Shown: positions 53,510 to 63,770, counted from the stretch's first letter. The stretch: DNA of 64,000 nt from Pseudomonas silesiensis (GCF_001661075.1 NZ_CP014870.1:5027703-5091702), one strand, 5' to 3'. Numbers and translations are program-made. Notes: generated from the letters alone by a model not told the origin.

Positions 53510-54943
53510 ATGACATTTCTGCGCCCTACCCTGCTGACGCTCGCTTGCCTGCTCGCCTCTCCGGGCTTCGCCGACGACCTGCCGTCACTCGGCGACGCCA
53601 GTTCTGCCATCGTCTCGCCGCAACAGGAGCACCAGTTGGGCCGGGCCTGGCTGGCGATGTTACGTAGCCAGGTGTCCCAGCTAAACGATCCACAGCTCAA
53701 GGACTACGTCGAATCCAGCGTCTACCGCCTGGTGGAGACCAGCCAGGTCAATGACCGGCGCCTGGAATTCATTCTGATCAACAGCCCGCAGCTCAACGCC
53801 TTCGCGGCACCGGGGGGCATTGTCGGGGTCAACGGCGGTTTGTTCCTCAATGCCCAGACCGAAGGCGAATACGCCTCGGTCATGGCTCACGAATTGGCTC
53901 ACTTGTCGCAGCGCCACTTTGCCCGTGGCGTCGAAGCCCAACAGCGGATGCAGGTACCGATGATGGCCGCCCTGCTGGCCGGGATCGTGATTGCCGCTGC
54001 CGGCGCCGGCGATGCCGGGATCGCCGCCATTGCCGGTTCGCAGGCGGCGGCGATCCAGGAACAGCGACGCTTCTCGCGGCAGAACGAACAGGAAGCCGAC
54101 CGTATCGGCATCCTCAATCTGGAAAAGGCCGGTTACGACCCGCGCTCGATGCCGACCATGTTCGAGCGCTTGTCGCGCCAATACCGCTTCGACGCCAAGC
54201 CACCGGAATTCCTGCTGACTCACCCGGTGACCGAATCGCGGATCGCCGACACCCGCAACCGTGCCGAACAGGCCAAGCCGGGCGGTATTGAAGACAGCAT
54301 GCGTTACCAGCTGATTCGTGCCCGGGTCCAACTGATCTACGAAGAAACCCCGGGCCTGGGGGCCAAGCGCTTCCGTGCCCAGCTGGATGAAAATCCGAAA
54401 AACGATGTCGCGCGTTACGGCCTGGCAATCGCCCAGATCAAGGGTGGCCAGTTGAACGAAGCCCGGGAAAACCTGGCGTCGCTGCTGGCCAAGTCGCCGA
54501 ACGAGATCATCTATAACCTGGCCCAGGTCGATCTGGACATCACCAACAATCGGCTGCCCGATGCTCAGTCCCGGGTGGACCGGATGTTGACCCAGTATCC
54601 GGGCAACTATCCGCTCAACTCAGTGCGTGTCGACTTGCTGCTCAAGCAAAACCGGGCGCCCGAAGCGGAGAAAGCCCTGGAGAGCCTGCTCAAGAATCGG
54701 CCGTACGATCCGGACGTCTGGTACATGGTGGCCGAGACCCGTGGTTTGTCGGGCAACATCATTGGCCTGCACCAGGCCCGCGCCGAATACTTCGCCCTGG
54801 TCGGCGACTACCGCCAGGCCATTCAGCAACTGGACTTCGCCAAGCGCAAGGCCGGCACCAACTTCCCGTTGTCGTCGCGGATCGACGCGCGGCAACGGGA
54901 GTTGATGGAGCAGGAGCGCATGATCAAGGACATGATGGGCTGA
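53510..54943 (+). CDS. M48 metalloprotease with TPRs (BepA-like)
   Basis: A 477-residue periplasmic protease/chaperone. The signal peptide ends near PGFADD. The zinc motif is MAHELAHLSQRH (HExxH) with the third ligand Glu in EQEADRIG. A C-terminal TPR part follows from about residue 300 (LNEARENLASLL, APEAEKALESLL). BepA helps and checks outer-membrane protein assembly. I chose the ATG at 53510, seven codons into the frame, because it begins the signal peptide. It ends before a strong terminator. Confidence 0.9.
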   Translation: MTFLRPTLLTLACLLASPGFADDLPSLGDASSAIVSPQQEHQLGRAWLAMLRSQVSQLNDPQLKDYVESSVYRLVETSQVNDRRLEFILINSPQLNAFAAPGGIVGVNGGLFLNAQTEGEYASVMAHELAHLSQRHFARGVEAQQRMQVPMMAALLAGIVIAAAGAGDAGIAAIAGSQAAAIQEQRRFSRQNEQEADRIGILNLEKAGYDPRSMPTMFERLSRQYRFDAKPPEFLLTHPVTESRIADTRNRAEQAKPGGIEDSMRYQLIRARVQLIYEETPGLGAKRFRAQLDENPKNDVARYGLAIAQIKGGQLNEARENLASLLAKSPNEIIYNLAQVDLDITNNRLPDAQSRVDRMLTQYPGNYPLNSVRVDLLLKQNRAPEAEKALESLLKNRPYDPDVWYMVAETRGLSGNIIGLHQARAEYFALVGDYRQAIQQLDFAKRKAGTNFPLSSRIDARQRELMEQERMIKDMMG

Positions 54944-54960
54944 CGCTTTTGCGAACGCGT

Positions 54961-54991
54961 AAAAAAACCGCCCTTTCGAGGCGGTTTTTTT
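54961..54991 (+). terminator. Rho-independent terminator
   Basis: AAAAAAACCGCC-CTTTCGA-GGCGGTTTTTTT makes a stable hairpin with T-run. It ends the bepA-like transcript and may work in both directions. Confidence 0.92.
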
Positions 54992-55021
54992 ATGCTGGCA
55001 ACAACTGACATGTCTTGCCTT

Positions 55022-55138
55022 TTGTAGGAGCAAGCTTGCTCCGGGCGGCGTTCCGACGATGGACGTCAACGATAACGCGTTCTTTCTGCATGAACGCGTC
55101 GCCCTTGAGACCATCGCGAGCAAGCTCGCTCCTACATT
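55022..55138. repeat. REP pair (inverted)
   Basis: The arms are TTTGTAGGAGCAAGCTTGCT and GCAAGCTCGCTCCTACA, with the spacer AACGATAACGCGTTC in between that is like the 31213 cluster. It lies between convergent bepA-like and mucD genes. Confidence 0.85.
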
Positions 55139-55155
55139 CCTACATTCCTACATTC
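55132..55155. repeat. Three tandem CTACATTC units
   Basis: The octamer CTACATTC is repeated three times in direct order at the outer edge of the REP arm, followed by CGACAACC. It looks like slippage at the REP border. Confidence 0.9.
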
Positions 55156-55166
55156 CGACAACCGGA

Positions 55167-56594
55167 CTATTCAGCCAGCTTGAAGGTGATGAAGCTGGCG
55201 CGACCTTGACGCAGAACCCGCATCGATACCGAACGGTTCTTTGGCAGTGCCTCGGCGATGTCGGTGAACTCCTTGGTGGAGCCAATCGCCTGATTGTTCA
55301 GGTGAGTGATCACATCGCCAGGCTGCAAGCCGATCAGGGCAGCAGGACCGTCCTGAACTTCCTTGATGACCACGCCACCCTTGAGGTCGTAGGTTTTCTT
55401 CTGCTCGGCGGTCAGCTCGGCCACGGCAACGCCCAGGCGATTGCTGCTGCGCTCGACACTGGATTTTGGCAGGGCGTCCAGCTCTTTGCCCTCTTCGGGA
55501 ATAGCGCCCACCGTCAGCTGGACATTCTTGCGCTTGCCTTCGCGGATCACTTCCAGATCAGCCTTCGAGCCGGACTTCAGCGCGCCGACCAGGTGCGGCA
55601 GATCGGCAGACATGACGATCGGTTGGCCGTTCATGCTCAGGATTACGTCGCCGACTTGCAGGCCACCCTTGGCCGCCGGGCCGTCATCCTGGATCTGCGC
55701 TACCAGCGCACCGGCAGGCTTCTCGAGACCGAACGACTCGGCCAGGTCCTTGTTCACTTCCTGAATGACCACGCCCAACCAGCCACGACTGACTTTGCCG
55801 CCGGTTTTCAGCTGGTTGGAAACGTCCATGGCCACGTCGATCGGAATCGCGAACGACACGCCCATGAAGCCGCCGGAACGGGTGTAGATCTGCGAGTTGA
55901 TCCCTACTACCTCGCCCGCCAGGTTGAACAGCGGACCACCGGAGTTACCCGGGTTGATCGGCACGTCGGTCTGGATGAACGGCACATAGTTTTCGTTCGG
56001 CAGGCTACGACCGACGGCGCTGACGATGCCCTGGGTCACAGTGTGGTCGAAACCGAACGGCGAGCCGATCGCCACTACCCATTGGCCGGCCTTCAGGTCC
56101 TGGGATTTACCGAGCTTGAGCACCGGAAGGTCCTTGCCTTCGATTTTCAGCAGGGCCACGTCGGAACGCGGATCGGTGCCGACCAGCTTGGCTTTCAATT
56201 CGCTGCGGTCAGCCAGGCGGACGAGGATTTCGTCGGCATCGGCAATTACATGGTTGTTGGTCAGGATGTAGCCGTCGGACGAGATGATGAACCCCGACCC
56301 CAGGGACTGGGCTTCACGCTGACGATCACCCCGTGGCGTACGTGGTTGAGGCGGCATGCCGCGCTCGAAGAACTCACGCAGCATCGGCGGCAAGCCCTCA
56401 AGGTCGGGCATCTGCTCGTTCACTTTTCGGTCTGGCAGTTTCTGCGTGGTACTGATGTTCACGACCGCCGGCGAGGCCTGCTCGACCAACTGCGTAAAAT
56501 CAGGCAGTTCGACCGCTTGCGCAGGAACCGCCTGGCCAAGCACCAGGACGGTGGCAACAACGGAGAGATAAGACTTCAAACTGAGTATCGACAT
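55167..56594 (-). CDS. mucD: Periplasmic serine protease MucD (DegP family)
   Basis: A 475-residue HtrA-type protease: signal peptide ending VPAQAVE, catalytic triad in TNNHVIADAD (His), DVALLKIE (Asp) and NPGNSGGPLFN (Ser), then two PDZ domains (near residues 265-355 and 385-470). It degrades misfolded envelope proteins and restrains AlgU activation. I chose the ATG at 56594 (MSILSLKSYLSV). It follows mucB after 207 bases, with no mucC between. Confidence 0.93.
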   Translation of the reverse strand: MSILSLKSYLSVVATVLVLGQAVPAQAVELPDFTQLVEQASPAVVNISTTQKLPDRKVNEQMPDLEGLPPMLREFFERGMPPQPRTPRGDRQREAQSLGSGFIISSDGYILTNNHVIADADEILVRLADRSELKAKLVGTDPRSDVALLKIEGKDLPVLKLGKSQDLKAGQWVVAIGSPFGFDHTVTQGIVSAVGRSLPNENYVPFIQTDVPINPGNSGGPLFNLAGEVVGINSQIYTRSGGFMGVSFAIPIDVAMDVSNQLKTGGKVSRGWLGVVIQEVNKDLAESFGLEKPAGALVAQIQDDGPAAKGGLQVGDVILSMNGQPIVMSADLPHLVGALKSGSKADLEVIREGKRKNVQLTVGAIPEEGKELDALPKSSVERSSNRLGVAVAELTAEQKKTYDLKGGVVIKEVQDGPAALIGLQPGDVITHLNNQAIGSTKEFTDIAEALPKNRSVSMRVLRQGRASFITFKLAE

Positions 56595-56801
56595 ACAGCT
56601 CCCATTACGACGAGCAGGGTTAAGCGATATGGAGCATAAAACACCGGTCACGACAGGTCGGCATTTTTGTTCCGGGAACAACAAACAAGGCCAGAGCCGA
56701 GATGCTCTGACCTATAAAAAATTTTCGGGATATTTGCAAATGAAAATGCTCAGCAAACATTTCGACGTCTGGCCGACGAAGTGAAAATCGCCGAAGTCAG
56801 T

Positions 56802-57764
56802 TCACTGCTTGCTGGTGGCAGCACTATCGCTACGCATGGACAGCGCAATGCGTTCAGCGGTGCCGGCGGGAATTTCACCGACCACGGTGACCATCATTTC
56901 GCCTTCAGAGGTACTCAAGCGTCGGGATACAGCCACGGTAGGGCCTAACTGGACGCGAGTATCGATGACGGTTGCGCCATTCAATGGCTCTAGAAAGACC
57001 GAGAAACGGGCAAGGCCGTCGCCATACATCAGGCTATTGACCTGCGCCTTGGTCTCGGGATCCTTGCGCGTGGTGCTGCTGGTCAGCTCGAAACCGGGCG
57101 GCAACCAGTCCGAATGCCAGGCCTGGGCAACCTTGGCGGCGGAGGCCTTGTCGCTAACGACAGCAACGGCCTTGCAGTCATCGCCCGGCTGCACGTCTTT
57201 GTCTGCCGGCATGTCAGTGGTATCGAGCTGCGTGAACTGGAATCGCTCCAGCAACTGCCCTTTGTCATTGAGCAACAATGACTTGAGAGGCAGGCCGGTT
57301 TCTTTATCCAGATGCAGTTCGAATCCATAGCGATGCTGGTCTCGAGGCGTCAGGGAAATGATCACTGCCGAACGCCCGGCCACACGCGACTTGCCAATGA
57401 CGGCAAGGTCATACCAATTCTTGAGCTTTTGAGGATCGAGTGCACGAGCAGTGGAATTCGGGGTGTCCCCGAGTCCTGCAATCAGGGTGCCGCTGACGCA
57501 TTGAGTCTGTCCATCAATGCGCACGACTTCCTGGGCCGAGCCATCGAGCTGGAGTAAACGCTCGTGGACCTTGCCATCCTGGACGCGGTGCCAGATGTTG
57601 TGGGTAGAAAAACTACCGTTACGCTCGTAGACGAATGTACCGTGAAAGCTTTGCTGTTGCTCGGCCTGGCCCAGACGGGTCAACCAGTCCTGGGCTTCAT
57701 CGGCATGGGCTGGAACAATGAACCAGCCACCGAGCAGAAGCGTAAGTAGAGGTATGGAGCGCAT
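56802..57764 (-). CDS. mucB: Sigma factor regulator MucB (RseB family)
   Basis: A 320-residue periplasmic protein with a signal peptide (MRSIPLLTLLLGGWFIVPAHA). It binds MucA and shields it from proteolysis; family sequences FHGTFVYERNGSFSTHNIWHR and the LolA-like N-terminal half are clear. It starts 8 bases after mucA. Senses lipopolysaccharide or lipids in known systems. Confidence 0.92.
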   Translation of the reverse strand: MRSIPLLTLLLGGWFIVPAHADEAQDWLTRLGQAEQQQSFHGTFVYERNGSFSTHNIWHRVQDGKVHERLLQLDGSAQEVVRIDGQTQCVSGTLIAGLGDTPNSTARALDPQKLKNWYDLAVIGKSRVAGRSAVIISLTPRDQHRYGFELHLDKETGLPLKSLLLNDKGQLLERFQFTQLDTTDMPADKDVQPGDDCKAVAVVSDKASAAKVAQAWHSDWLPPGFELTSSTTRKDPETKAQVNSLMYGDGLARFSVFLEPLNGATVIDTRVQLGPTVAVSRRLSTSEGEMMVTVVGEIPAGTAERIALSMRSDSAATSKQ

Positions 57765-57772
57765 GGTCCTCC

Positions 57773-58360
57773 TTAACGGTTTTCCAGACTTGCTGCACGA
57801 GCGTACGGCAACGCGCTTTCAGTACCTTTCAGTGCGGCCTGCTGAGCATGTTGGCGCAAGTAGCCTGGCAAACGCTGATCGTGCCAGCCTGGCTGGCCTT
57901 GCAATACGCCATTGGCCATGGGACCGGTGGCATCCGAACTCTCACTATAGCCTGCCAAAACAGCTGGACCCTTGACCTGAGGAGCGGCCAGGCCTTGCTG
58001 AGTGGATTGCTGGGCCAGTTCGACACCGGCGATCTCGTCCTGGTTGTACAGACGAACACCTGCCAATACTGCAACGGTGACCGAAGCGGCGACTGCCAGG
58101 CGACCCAGGCTGCGCCATGGACCACGGGAAGCTTTTGCCGGTACCGCTTCTTCCGCCAACGCAGCGGAAACTGCCGCGGCAATGTCCAGGCGTGGAAGCA
58201 GCAGATCCTTGTGCATCACTGCCCGAGCGATTTGATAACGAGCCCACGTTTCACGGGTTTCAACATCGTCAAAGGCATTCAGTACCCGACGCAATTCCAG
58301 TTCGTCCGCTTCGTTATCCATCACCGCGGACAGCGATTCCTGCAGGGCTTCACGACTCAT
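57773..58360 (-). CDS. mucA: Anti-sigma factor MucA
   Basis: A 195-residue inner-membrane anti-sigma factor. The cytoplasmic N-terminus (SREALQESLSAVMDNEADELELRRVL) binds AlgU, and a single transmembrane helix (LAVAASVTVAVLAGVRLY) near residue 90 leads to a periplasmic C-terminus that MucB protects. No frameshift is seen, so the strain is presumably non-mucoid. I chose the ATG at 58360; upstream frame is overlapping algU. Confidence 0.93.
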   Translation of the reverse strand: MSREALQESLSAVMDNEADELELRRVLNAFDDVETRETWARYQIARAVMHKDLLLPRLDIAAAVSAALAEEAVPAKASRGPWRSLGRLAVAASVTVAVLAGVRLYNQDEIAGVELAQQSTQQGLAAPQVKGPAVLAGYSESSDATGPMANGVLQGQPGWHDQRLPGYLRQHAQQAALKGTESALPYARAASLENR

Positions 58361-58391
58361 GGCGTTCCTCTCTTGGCTATCGCCGCTGTCT

Positions 58392-58973
58392 TCAGTTTTC
58401 CTGCAACAACGGCTGCAGGGCTTTATCGATGGCTTCCCGAGCGCGGAAGATCCGGGAGCGCACGGTACCCACCGGACATTGCATGACGGCTGCAATGTCC
58501 TCGTAACTCAGACCATCGAATTCACGTAAAGTTAAAGCCGTACGCAAATCTTCTGGAAGTTGCTGGATGGTTCGATGGACAGTGCCTTCGATCTCATCGC
58601 GCAGCAATGCACGCTCTGGCGACTCGAGATCCTTGAGGCCATGATCGCCATCGTAGAACTCTGCATCCTCGGAACTGACATCGCTATCAGGCGGCCGGCG
58701 GCCGCGTGAAACCAGATAGTTTTTCGCCGTGTTAATGGCGATGCGGTAAAGCCACGTATAAAACGCGCTGTCTCCGCGAAAATTTCCAAGTGCACGGTAC
58801 GCCTTGATGAAGGCTTCCTGTGCCACATCCTGGGCTTCATGGGTGTCGTGCACGAATCGCACGATCAACCCGAGAATTTTGTGCTGGTATTTCAGCACTA
58901 GCAGATCGAAAGCTCGCTTGTCGCCGCGCTGAACGCGTTCGACCAGCTGCTGATCCTCTTCCTGGGTTAGCAT
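58392..58973 (-). CDS. algU: Envelope-stress sigma factor AlgU (RpoE)
   Basis: A 193-residue ECF sigma factor. Region 2 is LGNFRGDSAFYTWLYRIAINTAKN and region 4 FDGLSYEDIAAVMQCPVGTVRSRIFRARE. It directs alginate, stress and envelope genes and its own operon. I chose the ATG at 58973 (MLTQEEDQQLVERV) with GGAG ahead. It heads algU-mucA-mucB-mucD. Confidence 0.96.
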   Translation of the reverse strand: MLTQEEDQQLVERVQRGDKRAFDLLVLKYQHKILGLIVRFVHDTHEAQDVAQEAFIKAYRALGNFRGDSAFYTWLYRIAINTAKNYLVSRGRRPPDSDVSSEDAEFYDGDHGLKDLESPERALLRDEIEGTVHRTIQQLPEDLRTALTLREFDGLSYEDIAAVMQCPVGTVRSRIFRAREAIDKALQPLLQEN

Positions 58974-59032
58974 GAACACTCCTCGATAAGCTCGGAGGAG
59001 GCTTGCATGACTAAACGACCAGGCTTGCAAAC

Positions 59033-59059
59033 ATAGACTCGGGCTTTTCGCAAAAGTTC
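59033..59059 (-). promoter_or_regulatory. AlgU-type promoter, proximal
   Basis: On the minus strand GAACTT (59054-59059), N16, TCTAT (59033-59037), about 60 bases before the algU ATG. It matches the AlgU/RpoE consensus GAACTT-N16/17-TCtgA well, which implies autoregulation. Confidence 0.7.
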
Positions 59060-59225
59060 TCCCCCTCCAAGCAAGTTTCCTGCGGGCTCTGATTTGGCAC
59101 GCACGAAAAGCGCAGCGCGAGTTAACCCGGCTGCGCGAATAATCTTGTCATCGGTTTCGCCGGTAAGGACCAGACCACGATCCAACACAGAAGCCGACAC
59201 TGTCCCTTGATTCAGGCAACCGTCT

Positions 59226-59253
59226 ATTGATCTTGGGCCTTTGGCAAAAGTTC
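59226..59253 (-). promoter_or_regulatory. AlgU-type promoter, distal
   Basis: A second minus-strand match, GAACTT (59248-59253), N17, TCAAT (59226-59230). The divergent gap 58974-59530 also serves nadB; no other gene in it is supported. Confidence 0.55.
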
Positions 59254-59530
59254 AAATATTTATAGCCGTACCAACCCGACATTGTGCAACCGTGGAGCGA
59301 AAAAGAGTGTTAAATCCACGATACAGTGCCGTCGTCGCCGAACCGGAGGAGAAAGCATCCGACGAAGCGTCCCCTTTTTTACGTCACAGTAGTTTCACAA
59401 TGCCATACAGGCTCGGCTATTGTGCCGCTCCCCCCCTCTATATACTAGTGGGCTGAGTGGCTGTCTTGACTCGCCGACCCCGGTGTCATGCGCCAACCCC
59501 GACCCGGGTCGCTTTGAGCGGAATCCTGAA

Positions 59531-61147
59531 ATGAGCCAACAGTTTCAACATGATGTTCTGGTAATTGGCAGCGGCGCTGCCGGCTTGAGCCTTGCGCTGA
59601 CCTTGCCCGATCATCTGCGCATCGCCGTCCTGAGCAAAGGCGACCTCGCCAATGGCTCGACGTTCTGGGCCCAGGGCGGCGTCGCAGCCGTCCTGGATGA
59701 CACCGACACCGTTGAATCCCACGTCGATGACACGCTCAATGCCGGCGGCGGCCTGTGTCACGAAGACGCCGTGCGCTTTACTGTCGAGCACAGTAAAGAG
59801 GCGATTCAATGGTTGATCGACCAGGGCGTGCCGTTCACTCGCGACGAACAGTCAGGCACCGAGGACGGTGGCTTCGAGTTTCACCTGACCCGTGAAGGGG
59901 GTCACAGTCACAGGCGCATCATCCATGCCGCCGATGCCACCGGCGCCGCGATTTTCAGGACCTTGCTCGACAAGGCCCGGCAGCGACCGAACATCGAACT
60001 GCTGGAACAGCGGGTCGCGATCGACCTGATCACCGAAAAACGCCTGGGCCTTGAAGGCGACCGTTGCCTCGGCGCCTACGTGCTCAATCGGGGCACCGGA
60101 GAAGTCGACACCTACGGTGCGCGCTTTGTGATCCTCGCGTCCGGCGGCGCCGCCAAGGTCTACCTCTATACCAGCAACCCCGACGGCGCCTGTGGTGATG
60201 GCATCGCCATGGCCTGGCGTTCCGGCTGCCGGGTGGCGAACCTGGAATTCAACCAGTTCCACCCCACCTGCCTCTATCATCCGCAAGCCAAGAGTTTCCT
60301 GGTCACCGAAGCCCTGCGCGGCGAGGGTGCGCATTTGAAGCTGCCCAACGGCGAACGCTTCATGCAGCGCTTCGACCCACGCGCCGAACTGGCCCCCCGG
60401 GACATCGTCGCCCGGGCCATCGACCATGAAATGAAGCGCCTGGGTGTCGATTGCGTTTATCTGGACATCAGCCATAAGCCCGAAGCCTTCATCAAGGCTC
60501 ATTTCCCGACGGTGTACGAGCGCTGCCTCGAGTTTTCCATCGACATCACCAAGCAACCGATTCCGGTGGTTCCGGCGGCGCACTACACCTGCGGCGGCGT
60601 GATGGTCGATCAGCAGGGCCGCACAGACGTGCCAGGCCTGTACGCCATCGGCGAGACCAGTTTCACCGGCCTGCACGGTGCCAACCGCATGGCCAGCAAC
60701 TCCCTGCTGGAATGCTTCGTTTATGCGCGCTCGGCGGCGGCGGACATTCTTGAGCAATTGCCCCTGGTGTCGATTCCTGTCGCCCTGCCCGTCTGGGATG
60801 CGAGCCAGGTCACCGATTCCGACGAAGACGTGATCATTGCGCACAACTGGGATGAGCTGCGGCGATTCATGTGGGACTACGTGGGTATCGTGCGCACCAA
60901 CAAGCGCCTGCAACGGGCCCAGCACCGTGTGCGACTGCTGCTGGACGAAATCGACGAGTTCTACAGCAATTACAAGGTCAGTCGCGACCTGATCGAGTTG
61001 CGCAACCTGGCCCAGGTGGCCGAGCTGATGATCCAGTCAGCCATGGAGCGCAAGGAAAGTCGCGGCCTGCATTACACCCTCGACTACCCGAACATGCTGC
61101 CAGATGCCCTGGACACTATTCTGGTGCCGCCCACCTACGTCGACTGA
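59531..61147 (+). CDS. nadB: L-aspartate oxidase
   Basis: NadB, 538 residues, oxidises L-aspartate to iminoaspartate for NAD synthesis with [18 protein letters not shown] is the FAD motif near residue 9, [10 protein letters not shown] and [13 protein letters not shown] are active-site parts, and [21 protein letters not shown] closes the FAD site. I chose the ATG at 59531 (MSQQFQHDV). Its 3' end overlaps ygfX by 32 bases on the other strand. Confidence 0.95.
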   Translation: MSQQFQHDVLVIGSGAAGLSLALTLPDHLRIAVLSKGDLANGSTFWAQGGVAAVLDDTDTVESHVDDTLNAGGGLCHEDAVRFTVEHSKEAIQWLIDQGVPFTRDEQSGTEDGGFEFHLTREGGHSHRRIIHAADATGAAIFRTLLDKARQRPNIELLEQRVAIDLITEKRLGLEGDRCLGAYVLNRGTGEVDTYGARFVILASGGAAKVYLYTSNPDGACGDGIAMAWRSGCRVANLEFNQFHPTCLYHPQAKSFLVTEALRGEGAHLKLPNGERFMQRFDPRAELAPRDIVARAIDHEMKRLGVDCVYLDISHKPEAFIKAHFPTVYERCLEFSIDITKQPIPVVPAAHYTCGGVMVDQQGRTDVPGLYAIGETSFTGLHGANRMASNSLLECFVYARSAAADILEQLPLVSIPVALPVWDASQVTDSDEDVIIAHNWDELRRFMWDYVGIVRTNKRLQRAQHRVRLLLDEIDEFYSNYKVSRDLIELRNLAQVAELMIQSAMERKESRGLHYTLDYPNMLPDALDTILVPPTYVD

Positions 61148-61568
61148 ACTTGAGCCGGACCCGCAGGCGTCGGTGCAGATCCGCCGCCTGCGAGTCCCGG
61201 GGCACACAGATCGATCGGTCATACCGCTCACCCCGCAGGCGAAAACGCAGCACCACGATCAAGGGCAGCGCCAGGCTGTCCGGCCGCAGTTGCACCGGTT
61301 GCCAGCCCGCTGCCTGGTTCCACAGTTGCCAGCCATCCCCATCGCGACGCAAGCCGCGAAACGCCCGGGGATGCGTCAGCAGAATCTGCCGTGGCAACGC
61401 CCACACGCCATGAGCCACGCACAGCGAAGCGCCGAGCAGAGTGGCCCAGAGCGGTATAGACAGAAGAAACAACGCAGCCAGCGCGAACAGCTGGGCCGAC
61501 AGATACACCGCCAGCAGCTGCCGTGAGGCCTGCCAGCGGCATTCGAACGAGTTACTTGGGCTGGACAC
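61116..61568 (-). CDS. ygfX: YgfX/CptA-like membrane protein
   Basis: A 150-residue protein with two hydrophobic segments near residues 18-36 and 40-60 ([32 protein letters not shown]). YgfX was reported in E. coli as a toxin counteracted by its neighbour YgfY, but YgfY is SdhE, so that is disputed. It overlaps the sdhE stop by 17 bases. The 3' end overlaps nadB. Confidence 0.8.
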   Translation of the reverse strand: MSSPSNSFECRWQASRQLLAVYLSAQLFALAALFLLSIPLWATLLGASLCVAHGVWALPRQILLTHPRAFRGLRRDGDGWQLWNQAAGWQPVQLRPDSLALPLIVVLRFRLRGERYDRSICVPRDSQAADLHRRLRVRLKFSRRRWAAPE

Positions 61569-61806
61569 GATCCAGGATCATGCGCACCATGCGCTGCAGC
61601 TCCGGATCTTCCGATTCGGCGCGTTCCATGAACCAGCCGAACATGTCCTGATCTTCGCATTCGAGCAGCCTGACGTAGCAGGCACGGTCAACTTCGTTGA
61701 GGTGCGGATAAACCTCTTTCACGAACGGCACCAGCAACACGTCAAGTTCAAGCATGCCGCGACGGCTGTGCCAGTAGAGGCGATTCAGTTCAACAGCTTC
61801 GACCAT
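61552..61806 (-). CDS. sdhE: FAD assembly factor SdhE
   Basis: An 84-residue SdhE (YgfY/CptB) protein, which helps attach FAD covalently to succinate dehydrogenase. [17 protein letters not shown] includes the RGxxE motif, and [16 protein letters not shown] follows. I chose the ATG at 61806 ([12 protein letters not shown]). It is translationally coupled to ygfX and diverges from ygfZ. Confidence 0.92.
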   Translation of the reverse strand: MVEAVELNRLYWHSRRGMLELDVLLVPFVKEVYPHLNEVDRACYVRLLECEDQDMFGWFMERAESEDPELQRMVRMILDRVQPK

Positions 61807-61954
61807 GGAGCGCTCCTCAAATAGGCGGCAAGTATACAGCCCCATGCTCGGTCGAACACTCGGCTTTGGTCGGGCAACAGGGTCTTTTGTGAACTACCCA
61901 TTTCATGGGCGCCCCCTTATGATGTCCCCCAGACTCTTTATCCTGCGATGACCC

Positions 61955-62896
61955 ATGGCCGATTCTGCTTTTTTCTGCACCCTGTCTCACGAAGGCGTTC
62001 TCGCGGTCCGCGGCGCGGATGCGGGTAAATTCCTGCAAGGTCAGTTGACCTGCAACCTTGACTACCTGGGCGACACCCGGGCCAGCCTTGGCGCGCGCTG
62101 CACGCAGAAAGGCCGGATGCAGTCGAGTTTCCGCATCCTGCTCGAAGGTGACGGCGTGCTGATGGCCATGGCCACCGAACTGCTGGAACCGCAACTGGCG
62201 GACCTGAAAAAGTACGCAGTGTTCTCCAAATCGAAACTGACCGATGAAAGCGCCGCCTGGGTGCGCTTCGGCATCGAGCAGGGCGATGCCGCACTGCGCG
62301 GCCTGGGCCTTGAGTTGCCGGCAGAAACCGACAGCGTCGTGCGCAATGGCGGGCTGGTTGCCATCCGCGTTTCCCCTGATCGCGTCGAACTCTGGGCCCC
62401 CGCCGATCAAGCGGACGTCCTCAAGGGCAAACTCTCGGCGCTGCTGGCCGAAGGCGATCTGAATCAGTGGCTGCTGGGCCAGGTCCGCGCAGGCATCGGT
62501 CAGGTCATGCCGGGCACGCGTGAACTGTTCATCCCGCAGATGCTTAACCTGCAGGCAGTCGGTGGTGTGAGCTTCAAGAAAGGTTGTTACACCGGCCAGG
62601 AAATCGTTGCGCGGATGCAGTACCTGGGCAAACTCAAGCGCCGCTTGTATCGCCTGAGCCTGGATGCCGGGGAATTGCCGCAACCCGGTACGCCGCTGTT
62701 TTCGCCGACCCATGGCAGCGCTATTGGCGAAGTGGTGCTGGCCGCCCGCACCGCGCAAAACATTGAACTCCTGGCGGTGCTGCAGGCCGAAGCAGCAGAA
62801 GGTGGCGATATTCATCTGGGCGCGCTCGAAGGGCCCGCCCTGCACCTGCTCGACCTGCCTTATCAACTGGATCGCGATCGCGAAATCCAGCGCTGA
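61955..62896 (+). CDS. ygfZ: tRNA-modifying protein YgfZ
   Basis: A 313-residue folate-binding protein that supports Fe-S enzymes such as MiaB. The signature KGCYTGQEIVAR with the conserved Cys is near residue 207, and the N-terminal domain has the aminomethyltransferase fold (VRGADAGKFLQGQLTCN). It diverges from sdhE. Confidence 0.93.
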   Translation: MADSAFFCTLSHEGVLAVRGADAGKFLQGQLTCNLDYLGDTRASLGARCTQKGRMQSSFRILLEGDGVLMAMATELLEPQLADLKKYAVFSKSKLTDESAAWVRFGIEQGDAALRGLGLELPAETDSVVRNGGLVAIRVSPDRVELWAPADQADVLKGKLSALLAEGDLNQWLLGQVRAGIGQVMPGTRELFIPQMLNLQAVGGVSFKKGCYTGQEIVARMQYLGKLKRRLYRLSLDAGELPQPGTPLFSPTHGSAIGEVVLAARTAQNIELLAVLQAEAAEGGDIHLGALEGPALHLLDLPYQLDRDREIQR

Positions 62897-62930
62897 ATGC
62901 AGCACTTGTCGCAATACCCAGAGATACGAA

Positions 62931-63752
62931 ATGAGCAATCTGGCGGATAAGGTCCAACAGGATTTGGTTGCGGCCATCGATAACGATGACCTGGTTCTGC
63001 CAACGTTACCGGAAGTGGCCTTGCAGATTCGCAAGGCCGCCGAAGACCCGGAAATCAGCGTCAGCACCCTCAGTAAAGTGATCGCCCGGGATACCGCGTT
63101 GTCGGCGCGCCTGATCAAAGTGGTCAATAGCCCGCTGCTGCGCGCGACCCGGGAAGTCACTGACCTGCACACGGCGATCACTCGCCTGGGTGTCAATTAC
63201 AGCAGCAACCTGGCGATCGGCCTGGTGATGGAGCAGATTTTCCATGCCCGCTCCGAGGTCGTGGAACAGAAAATGCGCGACGTCTGGCGCAAAAGCCTGG
63301 AAATCGCCGGGATCAGTTACGCGCTGTGCCGCCGTTACACCCAACTCAAACCCGACCAGGCCGCACTCGGCGGGCTGGTGCATCAGATCGGCGTGCTGCC
63401 GATCCTGACCTACGCCGAAGAACACAATGAACTGTTGTCCGACTCGATCAGCCTGAACCATGTGATCGACCAGATCCATCCATTGATCGGCGACAAACTG
63501 CTCAGGGTCTGGGAGTTTCCGGAGATGCTGATGCAGTTGCCCGGGAAGTACCTGGACTTCGAGCGCCAGTCGGTGCGGGTCGATTATGTCGACCTGGTGC
63601 AGGTGGCGTGCCTGTTTTGCTACAGGGGCACGGACCACCCGCTTGGCGGAATCGACGCGTCCAGCGTGCCGGCGCTCAAGAAGCTGGGAATCGATCTGGA
63701 GAACGAGGTGCAATGCAGGGCGCTGGAAGAATCGCGGTCGATGTTTTATTGA
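62931..63752 (+). CDS. HDOD domain signalling protein
   Basis: A 273-residue protein with an HDOD domain across most of its length: LPTLPEVALQIRKAAEDPEISVSTLSKVI, RDTALSARLIKVVNSPLL and GGLVHQIGVLPIL. HDOD proteins regulate motility, stress or c-di-GMP signalling, usually as adaptor or without detectable hydrolase activity. I chose the ATG at 62931 (MSNLADKVQQDL). It is 34 bases after ygfZ, so cotranscription is possible. Confidence 0.9.
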   Translation: MSNLADKVQQDLVAAIDNDDLVLPTLPEVALQIRKAAEDPEISVSTLSKVIARDTALSARLIKVVNSPLLRATREVTDLHTAITRLGVNYSSNLAIGLVMEQIFHARSEVVEQKMRDVWRKSLEIAGISYALCRRYTQLKPDQAALGGLVHQIGVLPILTYAEEHNELLSDSISLNHVIDQIHPLIGDKLLRVWEFPEMLMQLPGKYLDFERQSVRVDYVDLVQVACLFCYRGTDHPLGGIDASSVPALKKLGIDLENEVQCRALEESRSMFY

Positions 63753-63770
63753 TCGAGACCGCGTCGCGCC

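Noticed and set aside
57773..58360. Loss-of-function change in mucA (mucoid type)
   Set aside because: The reading frame is intact from start to stop.
58967..59200. Open frame of 77 codons upstream of algU on the same strand
   Set aside because: It covers the AlgU-type promoter and has no family features; more likely untranslated leader.
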